Source of the DNA: Microbacterium maritypicum
GTDB lineage: Bacteria > Actinomycetota > Actinomycetes > Actinomycetales > Microbacteriaceae
DNA: 64,000 nt
Direction: 5' to 3'
NCBI RefSeq assembly: GCF_008868125.1
Contig: NZ_WAAQ01000001.1
Span: forward strand, 1,302,001 to 1,366,000
Below the pieces are notes generated by a model. The model had not been told where the DNA came from. It saw nothing but the letters and a program-made list of their open reading frames with translations, and made no database searches. Positions 33,897-42,603 of the stretch are shown here, piece by piece (within the stretch, counting starts at the first letter, position 1; every line of letters starts with the position of its first letter). The position numbers and the translations under genes are program-made.

Positions 33897-34859
33897 ATGG
33901 CGGCAGCCTCCGCGACCGCGTCGGGAGGTGCGGTCGAAGGCCGCACGGTCGAGGTGCGGGTTCCCGCGACCAGCGCGAACCTCGGCCCCGGTTTCGACAC
34001 GCTGGGCCTTGCTCTCAGCGTCTACGACACCCTTCTCGTGACGGCACTGCCCGCGGGCCGGCTCGAGATCGAGGTGACGGGCTCCGGCGCGAGCGAGATC
34101 CCGCGTGACGAGTCGAACCTGATCGTGCGCACCATCGCCTACGTCTTCGCCGACGCCGGGCGTCCGGTCCCCGGGCTGCGCATCGTCGCCGAGAACGCCG
34201 TGCCGCACGGGCGGGGGCTCGGCTCCTCCGGCGCCGCCGTCGCCGCAGGAGTGCTCGCCGCAAAGGGCCTGCTCGAGGGCGATGTCGAGATCGGCGACAC
34301 CGACCTCCTCCGCCTCGCGACCGAGCTCGAAGGCCATCCCGACAACGTCGCGCCGGCTCTCTTCGGCGGTCTTACGATCGCGTGGATGTCGGAGCGCGGA
34401 CCGCAGCACAAGAAGCTGCTCGTCCACCGTGGCGTCTCGCCCCTCGTGCTCGTTCCCGCGTACACGATGTCGACATCGCAGGCGCGGTCGCTGCAGCCGC
34501 CGCAGGTCTCCACCGCGGATGCCGTGTTCAACGTCTCGCGCTCCGCGCTGCTGATCGCCGCGCTCATGCAGAGCCCCGAGCTGCTCCTGGACGCCACCGC
34601 TGACCGGCTCCATCAGGACTACCGGGCAGGAGCCATGCCCGAGACGCAGCGTCTGGTGCAGGCGCTGCGCGCAGCGGGCTTCGCCGCCGTCGTCTCGGGA
34701 GCGGGCCCCAGCGTGCTCGTGCTCGCAGACGGGCCGGGCAGCCGCCAGGACGCGGTCGAGCTAGCCGATCGAGTCACCGACACCCCGTGGGAGGCGCTCC
34801 TGCTCGCAGTCGACGTCCGTGGTGGTACAGTGGGGACTCGAGCGGAGGGCTCCACGTAA
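33897..34859 (+). CDS. thrB: Homoserine kinase
   Basis: A 320-residue GHMP kinase that phosphorylates homoserine for threonine synthesis. Motif 1 is VPATSANLGPGFDTLG (near 21-36), the GHMP phosphate-binding loop is PHGRGLGSSGAA (near 101-112), and motif 3 is VVSGAGPSVLVL near the C-terminus. I choose ATG 33897; GTG 33891 overlaps the hom stop as GTGA and is also possible. It ends the lysine/threonine operon. No threonine synthase gene follows, so that step is encoded elsewhere. Confidence 0.95.
   Translation: MAAASATASGGAVEGRTVEVRVPATSANLGPGFDTLGLALSVYDTLLVTALPAGRLEIEVTGSGASEIPRDESNLIVRTIAYVFADAGRPVPGLRIVAENAVPHGRGLGSSGAAVAAGVLAAKGLLEGDVEIGDTDLLRLATELEGHPDNVAPALFGGLTIAWMSERGPQHKKLLVHRGVSPLVLVPAYTMSTSQARSLQPPQVSTADAVFNVSRSALLIAALMQSPELLLDATADRLHQDYRAGAMPETQRLVQALRAAGFAAVVSGAGPSVLVLADGPGSRQDAVELADRVTDTPWEALLLAVDVRGGTVGTRAEGST
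34826..34831 (+). promoter_or_regulatory. Candidate rho promoter inside the end of thrB
   Basis: TACAGT fits a -10 box. A weak -35 (CTCGCA, 34803-34808) sits 17 nt upstream. It would give a leader of about 185 nt before rho. Confidence 0.3.
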
Positions 34860-34932
34860 CTGCGTGAATCTGGCCCCATTGCAAATCTTGCAAGACCCGC
34901 ACGCAAATCCCTGTGGCACAAGTGCCGAGGCT

Positions 34933-34953
34933 GGCTGGCGCCGAGCGTCAGCC
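34933..34953 (+). promoter_or_regulatory. Hairpin in the rho leader
   Basis: GGCTGGCGC and GCGTCAGCC pair over 9 bp (one G-T pair) around a CGA loop, 71 nt before the rho start. There is no T-tract, so it is not a classic terminator. rho leaders are often sites of Rho autoregulation; a role here is inference. Confidence 0.35.
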
Positions 34954-35023
34954 CGTGCGATCGCGCGCAGCACCCGTTGTGTGCGTTCAACGCTCATTCC
35001 CCATGACATATAAGGGAGTACTC

Positions 35024-36931
35024 GTGGAGAACCTCTCCGAGACCCAGAACGACCAGTCGGCGCCTACCGCCGAAGCACCCGCGGCATCCGCGGAGTCGGC
35101 CACCGAGTCCGCACCGGCGCGTAAGCGCGCACCGCGTCGCGCCAGCACCGCCACGGCGGCAGCCAAGGCCGAGAAGGCCGAAGCGGCGAAGGCCGAGAAG
35201 GCCGCGAAGTCGGATGCTGCGCCCGAAGCCGCCGCCCCCGAGACGGCATCCGCAGGTGCGGAGCCCACCGAGGCCGCGCCCAAGGCGAAGGCGCCGCGTC
35301 GCAGCCGCGCCAAGAAGGCCGATGCCGAGGCTCCGGCCGCCGACACCGCTGTTGCGGAAGCACCCGCCCCCGAGGCGGCACCCGCCGAAGCTCCTGCCGA
35401 GCCCGCCCCCAAGACGACCGGGCGTGGACGCCGCGGTGCGCAGAAGCCGGCCGCCGATGCCGAGGCACCCGCCGCGGAGCAGGCAGCGGAGTCCGCCTCC
35501 GAAGCCGCTCCCGCGGAGACCTCGCAGAACAACGACTCCGACTCCTCCGATGGTGGCGAGGAGCAGGGCGGTCGCGGCCGCAACCGCAGCCGTAGCCGCA
35601 ATCGCGGACGCGGGCAGAACGGCGCCGCGCAGGAACAGCAGCAGCAGGCGCAGCCGGCGGCGGACGATGACCAGGCCGGCGGCAACAACCGCAACCGTCA
35701 GCGCAACAAGCGCCGCAGCGGCACCCCGACCGACGAGTTCGACACCGAGATCGGCGAGGACGACGTCCTGATCCCGATCGCCGGCATCCTCGATGTGCTC
35801 GACAACTACGCTTTCGTCCGCACGACCGGCTACCTCGCCGGCCCCAGCGACGTGTACGTGTCCCTCGGACAGGTGAAGAAGTACAACCTGCGCAAGGGCG
35901 ACGCCGTCGTCGGTTCGATCAAGCAGCCCCGCGAGGGCGAGCAGCAGGGTCGCCAGAAGTACAACGCGCTGGTGAAGGTCGACTCGATCAACGGCCTCTC
36001 GGTCGACGACGCCGCCACCCGCGTGGAGTTCGGCAAGCTCACGCCGCTCTACCCGCAGGAGCGTCTGCGTCTGGAGACGGCCCCCGAGAAGCTGACCCAG
36101 CGCATCATCGACCTGGTAGCCCCGATCGGCAAGGGCCAGCGCGGCCTCATCGTCGCGCCGCCCAAGGCGGGCAAGACCATCGTGCTGCAGCAGATCGCGA
36201 ACGCGATCGCGCAGAACAACCCCGAGGTCCACCTCATGGTCGTGCTCGTCGACGAGCGCCCCGAAGAGGTCACCGACATGGAGCGCACGGTGAAGGGAGA
36301 GGTCATCGCCTCGACCTTCGATCGCCCCGCTGAGGACCACACCACGGTCGCCGAGCTCGCGATCGAGCGTGCCAAGCGCCTGGTCGAGCTGGGCCGCGAC
36401 GTCGTCGTGCTGCTCGACTCGATCACCCGCCTCGGCCGCGCGTACAACCTCGCCGCCCCGGCCTCGGGTCGTGTGCTGACCGGTGGCGTCGACGCCTCGG
36501 CGCTGTACCCGCCCAAGCGCTTCTTCGGTGCCGCGCGCAACATCGAGAACGGTGGATCGCTCACCATCCTCGCGACCGCGCTCGTCGAGACCGGTTCCAA
36601 GATGGACGAGGTCATCTTCGAGGAGTTCAAGGGCACCGGCAACAGCGAGCTGCGCCTGTCGCGCTCGCTCGCCGACAAGCGCATCTTCCCGGCCGTCGAT
36701 GTCAACGCGTCGAGCACCCGCCGCGAAGAGATGCTGCTCTCGGCCGACGAGGTCAAGATCACGTGGAAGCTGCGTCGCGCCCTCGCCGGCCTCGACCAGC
36801 AGCAGGCCCTCGAGGTCGTGCTCGGCAAGCTCAAGGAGACCAACTCCAACGTCGAGTTCCTCGTGCAGATGCAGAAGTCGATCCCGACGCTCCCCTCGGG
36901 CGCGCACGGGCACGACAACAACATCCGCTGA
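35024..36931 (+). CDS. rho: Transcription termination factor Rho
   Basis: A 635-residue hexameric RNA helicase. Residues about 1-250 are a low-complexity extension: Ala/Pro/Glu blocks with Arg/Lys clusters, then an Arg/Asn/Gln-rich stretch. The cold-shock-like RNA-binding domain follows (GILDVLDNYAFVRTTGY), then the ATPase with P-loop APPKAGKT (near 378-385), VLVDERPEEVTDM and LLDSITRLGRAYN. I cannot see the usual N-terminal Rho_N helix bundle. GTG 35024 is chosen because AAGGGAG lies 5 nt upstream; ATG 35003 lacks a ribosome site. Long N-terminal inserts are known in actinobacterial Rho and can change RNA preference. Confidence 0.96.
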   Translation: MENLSETQNDQSAPTAEAPAASAESATESAPARKRAPRRASTATAAAKAEKAEAAKAEKAAKSDAAPEAAAPETASAGAEPTEAAPKAKAPRRSRAKKADAEAPAADTAVAEAPAPEAAPAEAPAEPAPKTTGRGRRGAQKPAADAEAPAAEQAAESASEAAPAETSQNNDSDSSDGGEEQGGRGRNRSRSRNRGRGQNGAAQEQQQQAQPAADDDQAGGNNRNRQRNKRRSGTPTDEFDTEIGEDDVLIPIAGILDVLDNYAFVRTTGYLAGPSDVYVSLGQVKKYNLRKGDAVVGSIKQPREGEQQGRQKYNALVKVDSINGLSVDDAATRVEFGKLTPLYPQERLRLETAPEKLTQRIIDLVAPIGKGQRGLIVAPPKAGKTIVLQQIANAIAQNNPEVHLMVVLVDERPEEVTDMERTVKGEVIASTFDRPAEDHTTVAELAIERAKRLVELGRDVVVLLDSITRLGRAYNLAAPASGRVLTGGVDASALYPPKRFFGAARNIENGGSLTILATALVETGSKMDEVIFEEFKGTGNSELRLSRSLADKRIFPAVDVNASSTRREEMLLSADEVKITWKLRRALAGLDQQQALEVVLGKLKETNSNVEFLVQMQKSIPTLPSGAHGHDNNIR

Positions 36932-36942
36932 GCGGCTGAGCC

Positions 36943-38022
36943 GTGTTCGAGTCCGTCCAGACTCTGATCGACGAGCATCGCCGGGTGCAGGAGGAACTCT
37001 CCGACCCGGCGGTGCACGCCGACGCCGCCCGAGCGAAGCGCGTCAACCGCCGCTACGCCGAGCTGTCGCGCATCGTCGCCGCCTACGAAGCGTGGGTCGC
37101 TGCGACCGACGATCTGGAGACCGCTCGTGAGTTCGCTCGCGAGGACGAGTCGATCGCCGCGGAGATCCCGGCGATGGAGGAGGAGCTTCAGGCCTCGCAG
37201 GAGCGTCTGCGGCGTCTGCTGATCCCGCGTGACCCGGACGACGCCCGCGACGTGATCATGGAGATCAAGGCGGGGGAGGGCGGTGCGGAGTCCGCGCTGT
37301 TCGCCGCGGATCTCCTGCGCATGTACATCCAGTACGCGGCCTCCAAGGGCTGGAAGACGGAGCTGCTCGAACGCAACGAGTCCGACCTTGGCGGCTACAA
37401 GGATGTCCAGGTCGCGATCAAGGGCTCGTCGTCCGATCCCGCTCAGGGCGTCTGGGCGCACCTGAAGTACGAGGGCGGCGTGCATCGCGTGCAGCGTGTG
37501 CCGGCGACCGAGTCGCAGGGGCGCATCCACACGTCGACCACCGGCGTGCTCGTCTTTCCCGAGGTCGATGAGCCGGAGGAGATCCACATCGACCAGAACG
37601 ATCTCAAGATCGACGTGTTCCGCTCCTCCGGTCCCGGTGGGCAGTCCGTGAACACGACGGACTCCGCGGTGCGCATCACGCACGTGCCGACGGGCATCGT
37701 CGTCTCGATGCAGAACGAGAAGTCTCAGCTGCAGAACCGCGAGGCGGGCATGCGCGTGCTGCGTGCCCGACTGCTCGCGCGTCAGCAGGAGGAACTCGAC
37801 GCTGCGGCATCCGACGCCCGCCGATCGCAGATCCGGGGCATGGACCGCTCGGAGCGCATCCGCACGTACAACTTCCCTGAGAACCGGATCGCGGATCACC
37901 GCACCGGGTTCAAGGCCTACAACCTCGATCAGGTCATGGATGGAGCGCTCGATCCACTGATCGAGAGCGCCATCACCGCCGACGAGGAAGCACGGCTCGC
38001 CGCGGTCGGCTCCGACTCCTGA
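36943..38022 (+). CDS. prfA: Peptide chain release factor 1
   Basis: A 359-residue class I release factor for UAA and UAG. The stop-codon recognition motif appears as VPATE (near 186, the PxT tripeptide), and the catalytic GGQ lies at residues 232-234. Length is normal. It starts at GTG 36943, 11 nt after rho, so it is probably cotranscribed. In many bacteria prmC, which methylates the GGQ glutamine, follows directly; here prmC lies about 7.9 kb further on, beyond a block of unrelated genes. Confidence 0.97.
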   Translation: MFESVQTLIDEHRRVQEELSDPAVHADAARAKRVNRRYAELSRIVAAYEAWVAATDDLETAREFAREDESIAAEIPAMEEELQASQERLRRLLIPRDPDDARDVIMEIKAGEGGAESALFAADLLRMYIQYAASKGWKTELLERNESDLGGYKDVQVAIKGSSSDPAQGVWAHLKYEGGVHRVQRVPATESQGRIHTSTTGVLVFPEVDEPEEIHIDQNDLKIDVFRSSGPGGQSVNTTDSAVRITHVPTGIVVSMQNEKSQLQNREAGMRVLRARLLARQQEELDAAASDARRSQIRGMDRSERIRTYNFPENRIADHRTGFKAYNLDQVMDGALDPLIESAITADEEARLAAVGSDS

Positions 38023-38046
38023 CGAACGCTCTCACGCGTCGTCCGC

Positions 38047-38700
38047 TCAGGTGCGGGCGGCGTACCGATGCTCGGGGCGTCCGGTCGAGCCGTAGTTGAG
38101 GCGCACCTCCACGACGGTCCTGGCGGCCAGCGCCGCCAAGTGCCGCTGCGCGGTCGCGCGGGAGATCCCGACGCGTTCGCCGACCTCCGCGGCCGAGGCC
38201 TCACCGTCGCCGAGCGCGGCAAGCACGAGTTGCTCCGTCGCCGAGCGCGAGATCGACACGGGCTCACCCGCACCGTGCAGGATCGCCAGAGCGCGATCCA
38301 CGTCCTCCTGGCGCAGTGCGCGGTCACCGCTGAGGAGATTGCGATAGCGGATGTAGCGATCGAGGAGGCTCGACAGCGCTCGTCTTTCGAACGGCTTCAC
38401 GAGATAGCCCACCGCCCCGGAGCGCAGTGCTCTGCGCACCGTGGCGGCGTCGTCGGCCGCGGAGATGAGGATCGCGTCGATCCCGGATTCCCGCACGAGC
38501 GCGATGCCGTCCCCGTCGGGAAGGAAGACGTCGGCGATCAGGAGATCGGGGCGAGACGCGCGCACGCTGTCGCGGGCCTCCGCGAGAGAGCGCACCGCTC
38601 CCGTCACGGCGAAGCCGGGATGATCGTCCACGATGCCCTGGTGCAACTGCGCCACCCGGAAATCATCGTCGAGGATGAGCACGCGTACAGGCTCGGTCAT
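38047..38700 (-). CDS. Response regulator of CitB/DcuR type
   Basis: A 217-residue regulator. The receiver domain shows LILDDDF, the phosphorylated Asp in LIADVFLPDGDG and Lys in YLVKPFE. A helical linker leads to a C-terminal helix-turn-helix (EVGERVGISRATAQRHLAAL) of the type seen in DcuR, DpiA and CitB. It forms a unit with the kinase gene (4-nt overlap) and faces the citrate transporter gene beyond it, which is its likely target. The 24-bp gap to prfA is convergent. Confidence 0.9.
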   Translation of the reverse strand: MTEPVRVLILDDDFRVAQLHQGIVDDHPGFAVTGAVRSLAEARDSVRASRPDLLIADVFLPDGDGIALVRESGIDAILISAADDAATVRRALRSGAVGYLVKPFERRALSSLLDRYIRYRNLLSGDRALRQEDVDRALAILHGAGEPVSISRSATEQLVLAALGDGEASAAEVGERVGISRATAQRHLAALAARTVVEVRLNYGSTGRPEHRYAART

Positions 38701-40352
38701 GTGTTCTCCTTCTCGTCGGGTGAGGTCCGTGCCACGGCTCCGCCGATGCGCGCGGCGAACACCGCACCGCTGTCGGCACCGCCCTGATCGATGACCCAGA
38801 GGTCCCCGCCGCTGCGACGGGCGATCTCGGTGGAGAGGGGGAGCCCGATCCCATGCCCGTGCACGTCGTCGTCCGCGCTCCCCTCCCTCGACTGTGCCGG
38901 CGACGGCTCGATGCCTCCGAGGCCGGGTCCGGAGTCGGAGACGGTGAACACGAGAGCATCGCCGTCATCCAGCAGCGCCACCTCGACCCAGCGCGAGGTC
39001 CGCTCGCCCGAGACGGCGGCGGTCACCGCGTTGTCGATCAGGTTGCCGAGCACGGCCGCGACGTCCTCCGCCTCCTGCACGGTGCCGATCAGCTGGGTGT
39101 CCTCCGCTATCCGGAGGGCGACGCCGCGCTCTCCCGCCTCCACTCCCTTGGCGCCGAGGAACGAGTGCAGGAAGGGGTCGCCCACGAGGTCGAGTCCCAC
39201 GACGGGAAACGCCACGGGGCCGCGCTCCACGAGCTCGCCCAGGAACGCCCGGGCCTGCGGCACCCGGTCGGCGTCGATGAGCCCGGCGGCCACGTGCATG
39301 CGGTTGGCGAACTCGTGCCGCTGCACGCGCAGCGCCGCCGTCATCGTCCTGACGGTCTCCAGGCGCTCGGTCAGGGCGACCAGATCCGTGCGATCACGCA
39401 CGATCAGCACGTCTCCGAGCGCGTGGCCATCGCGCACCACGGGTCGCGAGTCGAGGTAGAGCATCCGGTCTCCGACGATGGCACTCGAGCGAGTGCGGTC
39501 GCCGGTCGCTGCATCGAGGACAGCCGGGGCGAGCCCGAGATCGTCGATGGACCGCCCGACAGGTTCGTCCAGGCCGAGCAGGCGATCGGCGGCGGCGTTG
39601 CTCACGCGCACCACACCTCGTGTGTCGACCGCGAGCACCCCGTCGTCCACGCCGTCGAGCACGGCGGTCTGATTCTGCACGAGCGCGACGAGCTCCTCCG
39701 GTTGGACACCGAGGGTCAGCCGCTCCCAGCGCCGCCGGAGCAGGTGGAATGCGAGGACCGCCAGCGCGAGCGCACCGGCGGCGGTGCCCGCGATGACCGC
39801 CAGAAGCGGTGGCAGGTCGTCGAAGACGCCTGCGCGCTCGAACCCGACGCTGACCTCGCCTACGGGGGAGCCGGCGGCGTCACGGACCGGCACCTTCGCG
39901 CGCGCGGATTCCCCGAGCGTCCCGGTCTGCCAGTCGACCACCTCGGCGCCGGCGAGCACGGCCTCGTACGGCGTGCTGACCTCTTCGCCGATGCGGGAGG
40001 GGGTGGGATGAGCGAGACGGATGCCGTTGTCGTCCGTGATCACGACGAACAGGGCTCCGGTGCGGGCAGCGACCTCGGACGCGAGGCGCTGCAGTTCGCC
40101 GTCGCGGAGTTCTTCTGCGTCGGGCGCTCCTTCGGCGAGCGAGATGCGGGCGACCTCGGCGCGAACCTGCGGGTCCTCCGCCAGCGTGCGGGCGATGCCC
40201 AGAGCGGTCGATTCGGCCTCGGCCCGAAGCTGCTGCAGGGTGAGGAGCAGATACACGCCGGTGCACAGGGCGACGACGAGGGTCACCGTGGCGAGCTGGA
40301 GCAGCAGGGCGCGCGTGGCGAACCGTGGTCTGGTCGACGTCGTCCTCGGCAC
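38697..40352 (-). CDS. Sensor histidine kinase of CitA/DcuS type
   Basis: A 551-residue kinase. Membrane helices near 12-34 and 178-200 flank an extracytoplasmic PAS-like sensor of about 140 residues. A cytoplasmic PAS domain (about 220-320) follows, then the phospho-accepting His in QRHEFANRMHV (near 342), N-box LGNLIDNAV and G-box VSDSGPGLGG. This layout is that of CitA/DcuS carboxylate sensors. Divergent from a CitMHS transporter, it most likely senses external citrate or a similar acid. Ligand identity is inference. Confidence 0.9.
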   Translation of the reverse strand: MPRTTSTRPRFATRALLLQLATVTLVVALCTGVYLLLTLQQLRAEAESTALGIARTLAEDPQVRAEVARISLAEGAPDAEELRDGELQRLASEVAARTGALFVVITDDNGIRLAHPTPSRIGEEVSTPYEAVLAGAEVVDWQTGTLGESARAKVPVRDAAGSPVGEVSVGFERAGVFDDLPPLLAVIAGTAAGALALAVLAFHLLRRRWERLTLGVQPEELVALVQNQTAVLDGVDDGVLAVDTRGVVRVSNAAADRLLGLDEPVGRSIDDLGLAPAVLDAATGDRTRSSAIVGDRMLYLDSRPVVRDGHALGDVLIVRDRTDLVALTERLETVRTMTAALRVQRHEFANRMHVAAGLIDADRVPQARAFLGELVERGPVAFPVVGLDLVGDPFLHSFLGAKGVEAGERGVALRIAEDTQLIGTVQEAEDVAAVLGNLIDNAVTAAVSGERTSRWVEVALLDDGDALVFTVSDSGPGLGGIEPSPAQSREGSADDDVHGHGIGLPLSTEIARRSGGDLWVIDQGGADSGAVFAARIGGAVARTSPDEKENT

Positions 40353-40374
40353 CGCGCTTCTCCCGTAGCTCTCC

Positions 40375-40387
40375 GCGCAATATGCGC
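40375..40387. promoter_or_regulatory. Possible CitB operator
   Basis: GCGCA-ATA-TGCGC is a perfect 5-bp dyad in the 156-bp divergent gap (40353-40508) between the sensor kinase and the citrate transporter. A TAGTCT box (40454-40459) may be the transporter's -10. The operator assignment rests on position only. Confidence 0.3.
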
Positions 40388-40508
40388 AGAACCCACGCTA
40401 CGCGCACAACGCAAGGGAATGCGGGATACCGCTCCCTGAGCGCCCGGATTCCCTAGTCTCATCGGGATCCGTCACGGACGACGGAGCCACGACGAAGGAG
40501 TCAACGCA

Positions 40509-42053
40509 ATGCCCGACGCACTCACCGGCCTGTTCGCGGCCGCCGAAGAGGCGCCAACCTACGACGTGGCCTTCGTGCCACCCGAGTGGGTGCTGGTGCT
40601 CCTCGGATTCACGATGGTGCTCGCGTTCATGACGCTCATCATGACCAAGCGCCTCACTCCGATGGTCGCGCTGATCCTCGTTCCGACCGTCTTCGGCCTC
40701 TTCGCGGGAGCAGGCCTCGGCCTCGGCGACATGATCCTCGACTCGATCGGCGCGATGGCACCGACCGCGGCCCTGCTGATGTTCGCGATCATGTTCTTCG
40801 GCATCATGATCGACGTGGGGTTGTTCGACCCGCTCATCCGGCTGATCACGCGCCTGCTCGGTGACGACCCGGCCAAGGTGGTGCTCGGCACCGCGATCCT
40901 CGCCGGAGCGGTGTCGCTCGACGGCGACGGTTCGACGACCTTCATCATCACGACCTCGGCGATGCTGCCCATCTATCTGCGCCTGGGGATGAGTCCCGTC
41001 GTGCTGACCTGCGTGGCCGGCCTCATGAACGGCACGCTGAACATCGTGCCGTGGGGCGGACCCACCGTGCGGGCCGCGACGGCCCTGGGGTTGCAGCCGA
41101 CAGACATCTTCGTGCCGATGCTGCCGGCGCTCGGAGCGGGGATCGTCGTGACCCTCGGCTTCGCATGGATCCTGGGCCTGCAGGAGCGCCGGCGACTCGG
41201 TCGCCTGGATTCCGAGGGGCTGCTGGTCGGTGCTGACGGCGGGACGCTCTCCACGGTGCCGAAGATCTTCCGCGGGGCAGAGCCGAAGCCGGGTGCGCGC
41301 GCCTCGCTGCGCACCGGCAACCTCGTGGTCGTCGCCGGCGGACACGCTCCCGTCTCTGCCGCGAGCGTGGATCCTGCGGACACGGCCATGGCCGACACGA
41401 TGCTGGACCCTGAACGGCCCACCCTCCGGCCGAAGCTCATCTGGTTCAACCTCGCTCTCACCGTCGCGGTCATGGTGCTGCTGGTGCTCGACATCCTGCC
41501 GCTGCCGTACGTGTTCATGGTGGGAGCGGGCCTCGCGCTCGTCATCAACTTCCGTGGCATCAAGGAACAGGCCTCGGAGATCGTCGCGCACGCACCGAGC
41601 ATCGTGGGCGTGGTCTCCATGGTGATCGCCGCAGGAGTCCTGGTCGGCGTGCTCACCGGCACCGGGATGGTCGATGCGATGGCCACGTGGATCACCGACG
41701 TGCTCCCACCGGCGCTTGGTCCGTTCCTCGCGCCGATCACCGGTGTGCTCTCGATCCCGTTCACGTTCTTCATGTCGAACGATGCGTTCTACTTCGGCAT
41801 CCTCCCGGTGCTCGCCCAGAGCGCCGCGAACTTCGGCATCGATCCCGTGGAGATGGCGCGGGCGTCGATCACCGGCCAGCCCGTGCACCTGCAGAGTCCG
41901 CTGGTACCCGCCATCCTGCTGCTCGTGTCGCTCGCGAGCGTGAACCTGGGCGACCACCACCGCAAGGTGCTGTGGCGCGCCACGATCGTCTCGCTGGTCA
42001 TGCTCGGCGTCGGCATCCTGACCGGAGCCGTCCCGTTCTTCGTGGCGCAGTGA
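40509..42053 (+). CDS. Citrate transporter, CitMHS family
   Basis: A 514-residue membrane protein with about 12 helices. The sequence SLDGDGSTTFIITTSAMLP near 139-157 and MNGTLNIVPWGGPT near 180-193 are typical of CitM/CitH transporters, which import citrate complexed with Mg, Ca or other divalent metals with protons. A variable cytoplasmic loop lies near 235-305. ATG 40509 has GAAGGAG about 8 nt upstream. The divergent CitA/CitB-like pair probably induces it when citrate is present. A strong hairpin follows the stop. Confidence 0.9.
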   Translation: MPDALTGLFAAAEEAPTYDVAFVPPEWVLVLLGFTMVLAFMTLIMTKRLTPMVALILVPTVFGLFAGAGLGLGDMILDSIGAMAPTAALLMFAIMFFGIMIDVGLFDPLIRLITRLLGDDPAKVVLGTAILAGAVSLDGDGSTTFIITTSAMLPIYLRLGMSPVVLTCVAGLMNGTLNIVPWGGPTVRAATALGLQPTDIFVPMLPALGAGIVVTLGFAWILGLQERRRLGRLDSEGLLVGADGGTLSTVPKIFRGAEPKPGARASLRTGNLVVVAGGHAPVSAASVDPADTAMADTMLDPERPTLRPKLIWFNLALTVAVMVLLVLDILPLPYVFMVGAGLALVINFRGIKEQASEIVAHAPSIVGVVSMVIAAGVLVGVLTGTGMVDAMATWITDVLPPALGPFLAPITGVLSIPFTFFMSNDAFYFGILPVLAQSAANFGIDPVEMARASITGQPVHLQSPLVPAILLLVSLASVNLGDHHRKVLWRATIVSLVMLGVGILTGAVPFFVAQ

Positions 42054-42062
42054 CGCTCCGGT

Positions 42063-42093
42063 GGTGGGGAGCGCGGACGCCGTGCTCCCCACC
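42063..42093 (+). terminator. Terminator-like hairpin after the citrate transporter
   Basis: GGTGGGGAGC (42063-42072) pairs perfectly with GCTCCCCACC (42084-42093) around an 11-nt loop, beginning 10 nt after the transporter stop. No T-tract follows, so termination efficiency is uncertain. Confidence 0.6.
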
Positions 42094-42111
42094 ATCGTGC
42101 GTGCACAGCGC

Positions 42112-42117
42112 TATGCT
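42112..42117 (+). promoter_or_regulatory. Candidate -10 box of a leaderless transcript
   Basis: TATGCT lies six nucleotides before the GTG start at 42124, with no ribosome site between them, so transcription should begin at or near the start codon. Confidence 0.5.
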
Positions 42118-42123
42118 CGGCCC

Positions 42124-42531
42124 GTGATCACTTTCCTGTTCCGCGGCCTGCTCTACGTGGTGTCCGCCGGTCTCGGCCTGATCGCCGCTGACCTCCTCCT
42201 CGACGGCTTCACGATCGAATGGGACAAGTGGTGGGGCTTCGTCATCTGCATCCTGATCTTCGCGATCCTGCAGAGCGTCCTCGCGCCCTGGGTCGGCAAG
42301 ATGGCCAACCGCTACGCGCCGGTGCTGATGGGCGGTATCGGGATCTTCTCGACGCTGATCTCGCTCGTCGTCGTCGTGCTGCTGCCCATCGGCGGACTCC
42401 GGATCACCGACCTGACCGGGTGGCTGCTCGGTGCGGTCATCGTCTGGCTGATCACGGCGCTCGGCAGCGTGCTGCTCCCGCTCCTCTTCCTGCGCAAGAA
42501 GGTCGCGGCGGTCAAGGGCCAACGCCGCTAG
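42124..42531 (+). CDS. Small four-helix membrane protein (phage holin family 4 / YvlD-like)
   Basis: A 135-residue protein with four membrane helices and a short basic tail (RKKVAAVKGQRR). It matches the YvlD-type family that databases name phage holin family 4, common on actinobacterial chromosomes with no phage link. GTG 42124 is the likely start; the -10 box just upstream indicates a leaderless transcript. Its stop TAG (42529-42531) coincides with the left edge of a decayed IS-type element, so the insertion may have created or altered the last codon. Confidence 0.75.
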   Translation: MITFLFRGLLYVVSAGLGLIAADLLLDGFTIEWDKWWGFVICILIFAILQSVLAPWVGKMANRYAPVLMGGIGIFSTLISLVVVVLLPIGGLRITDLTGWLLGAVIVWLITALGSVLLPLLFLRKKVAAVKGQRR

Positions 42532-42603
42532 GACGTGTTGCTGAAGTGGCTGTCCCTTTGTGGCTGTCGGAACAGCTCGCCTCGCTGTGCGTAGTCGGTA
42601 TCG

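Noticed and set aside
34860..35023. A small gene or attenuator peptide in the rho leader
   Set aside because: No frame with a ribosome site and sensible codon use is present; only a hairpin can be supported.
42124..42531. Holin-family gene as a sign of a prophage
   Set aside because: The family name is historical; such four-helix proteins are common on actinobacterial chromosomes, and no other phage gene is present.
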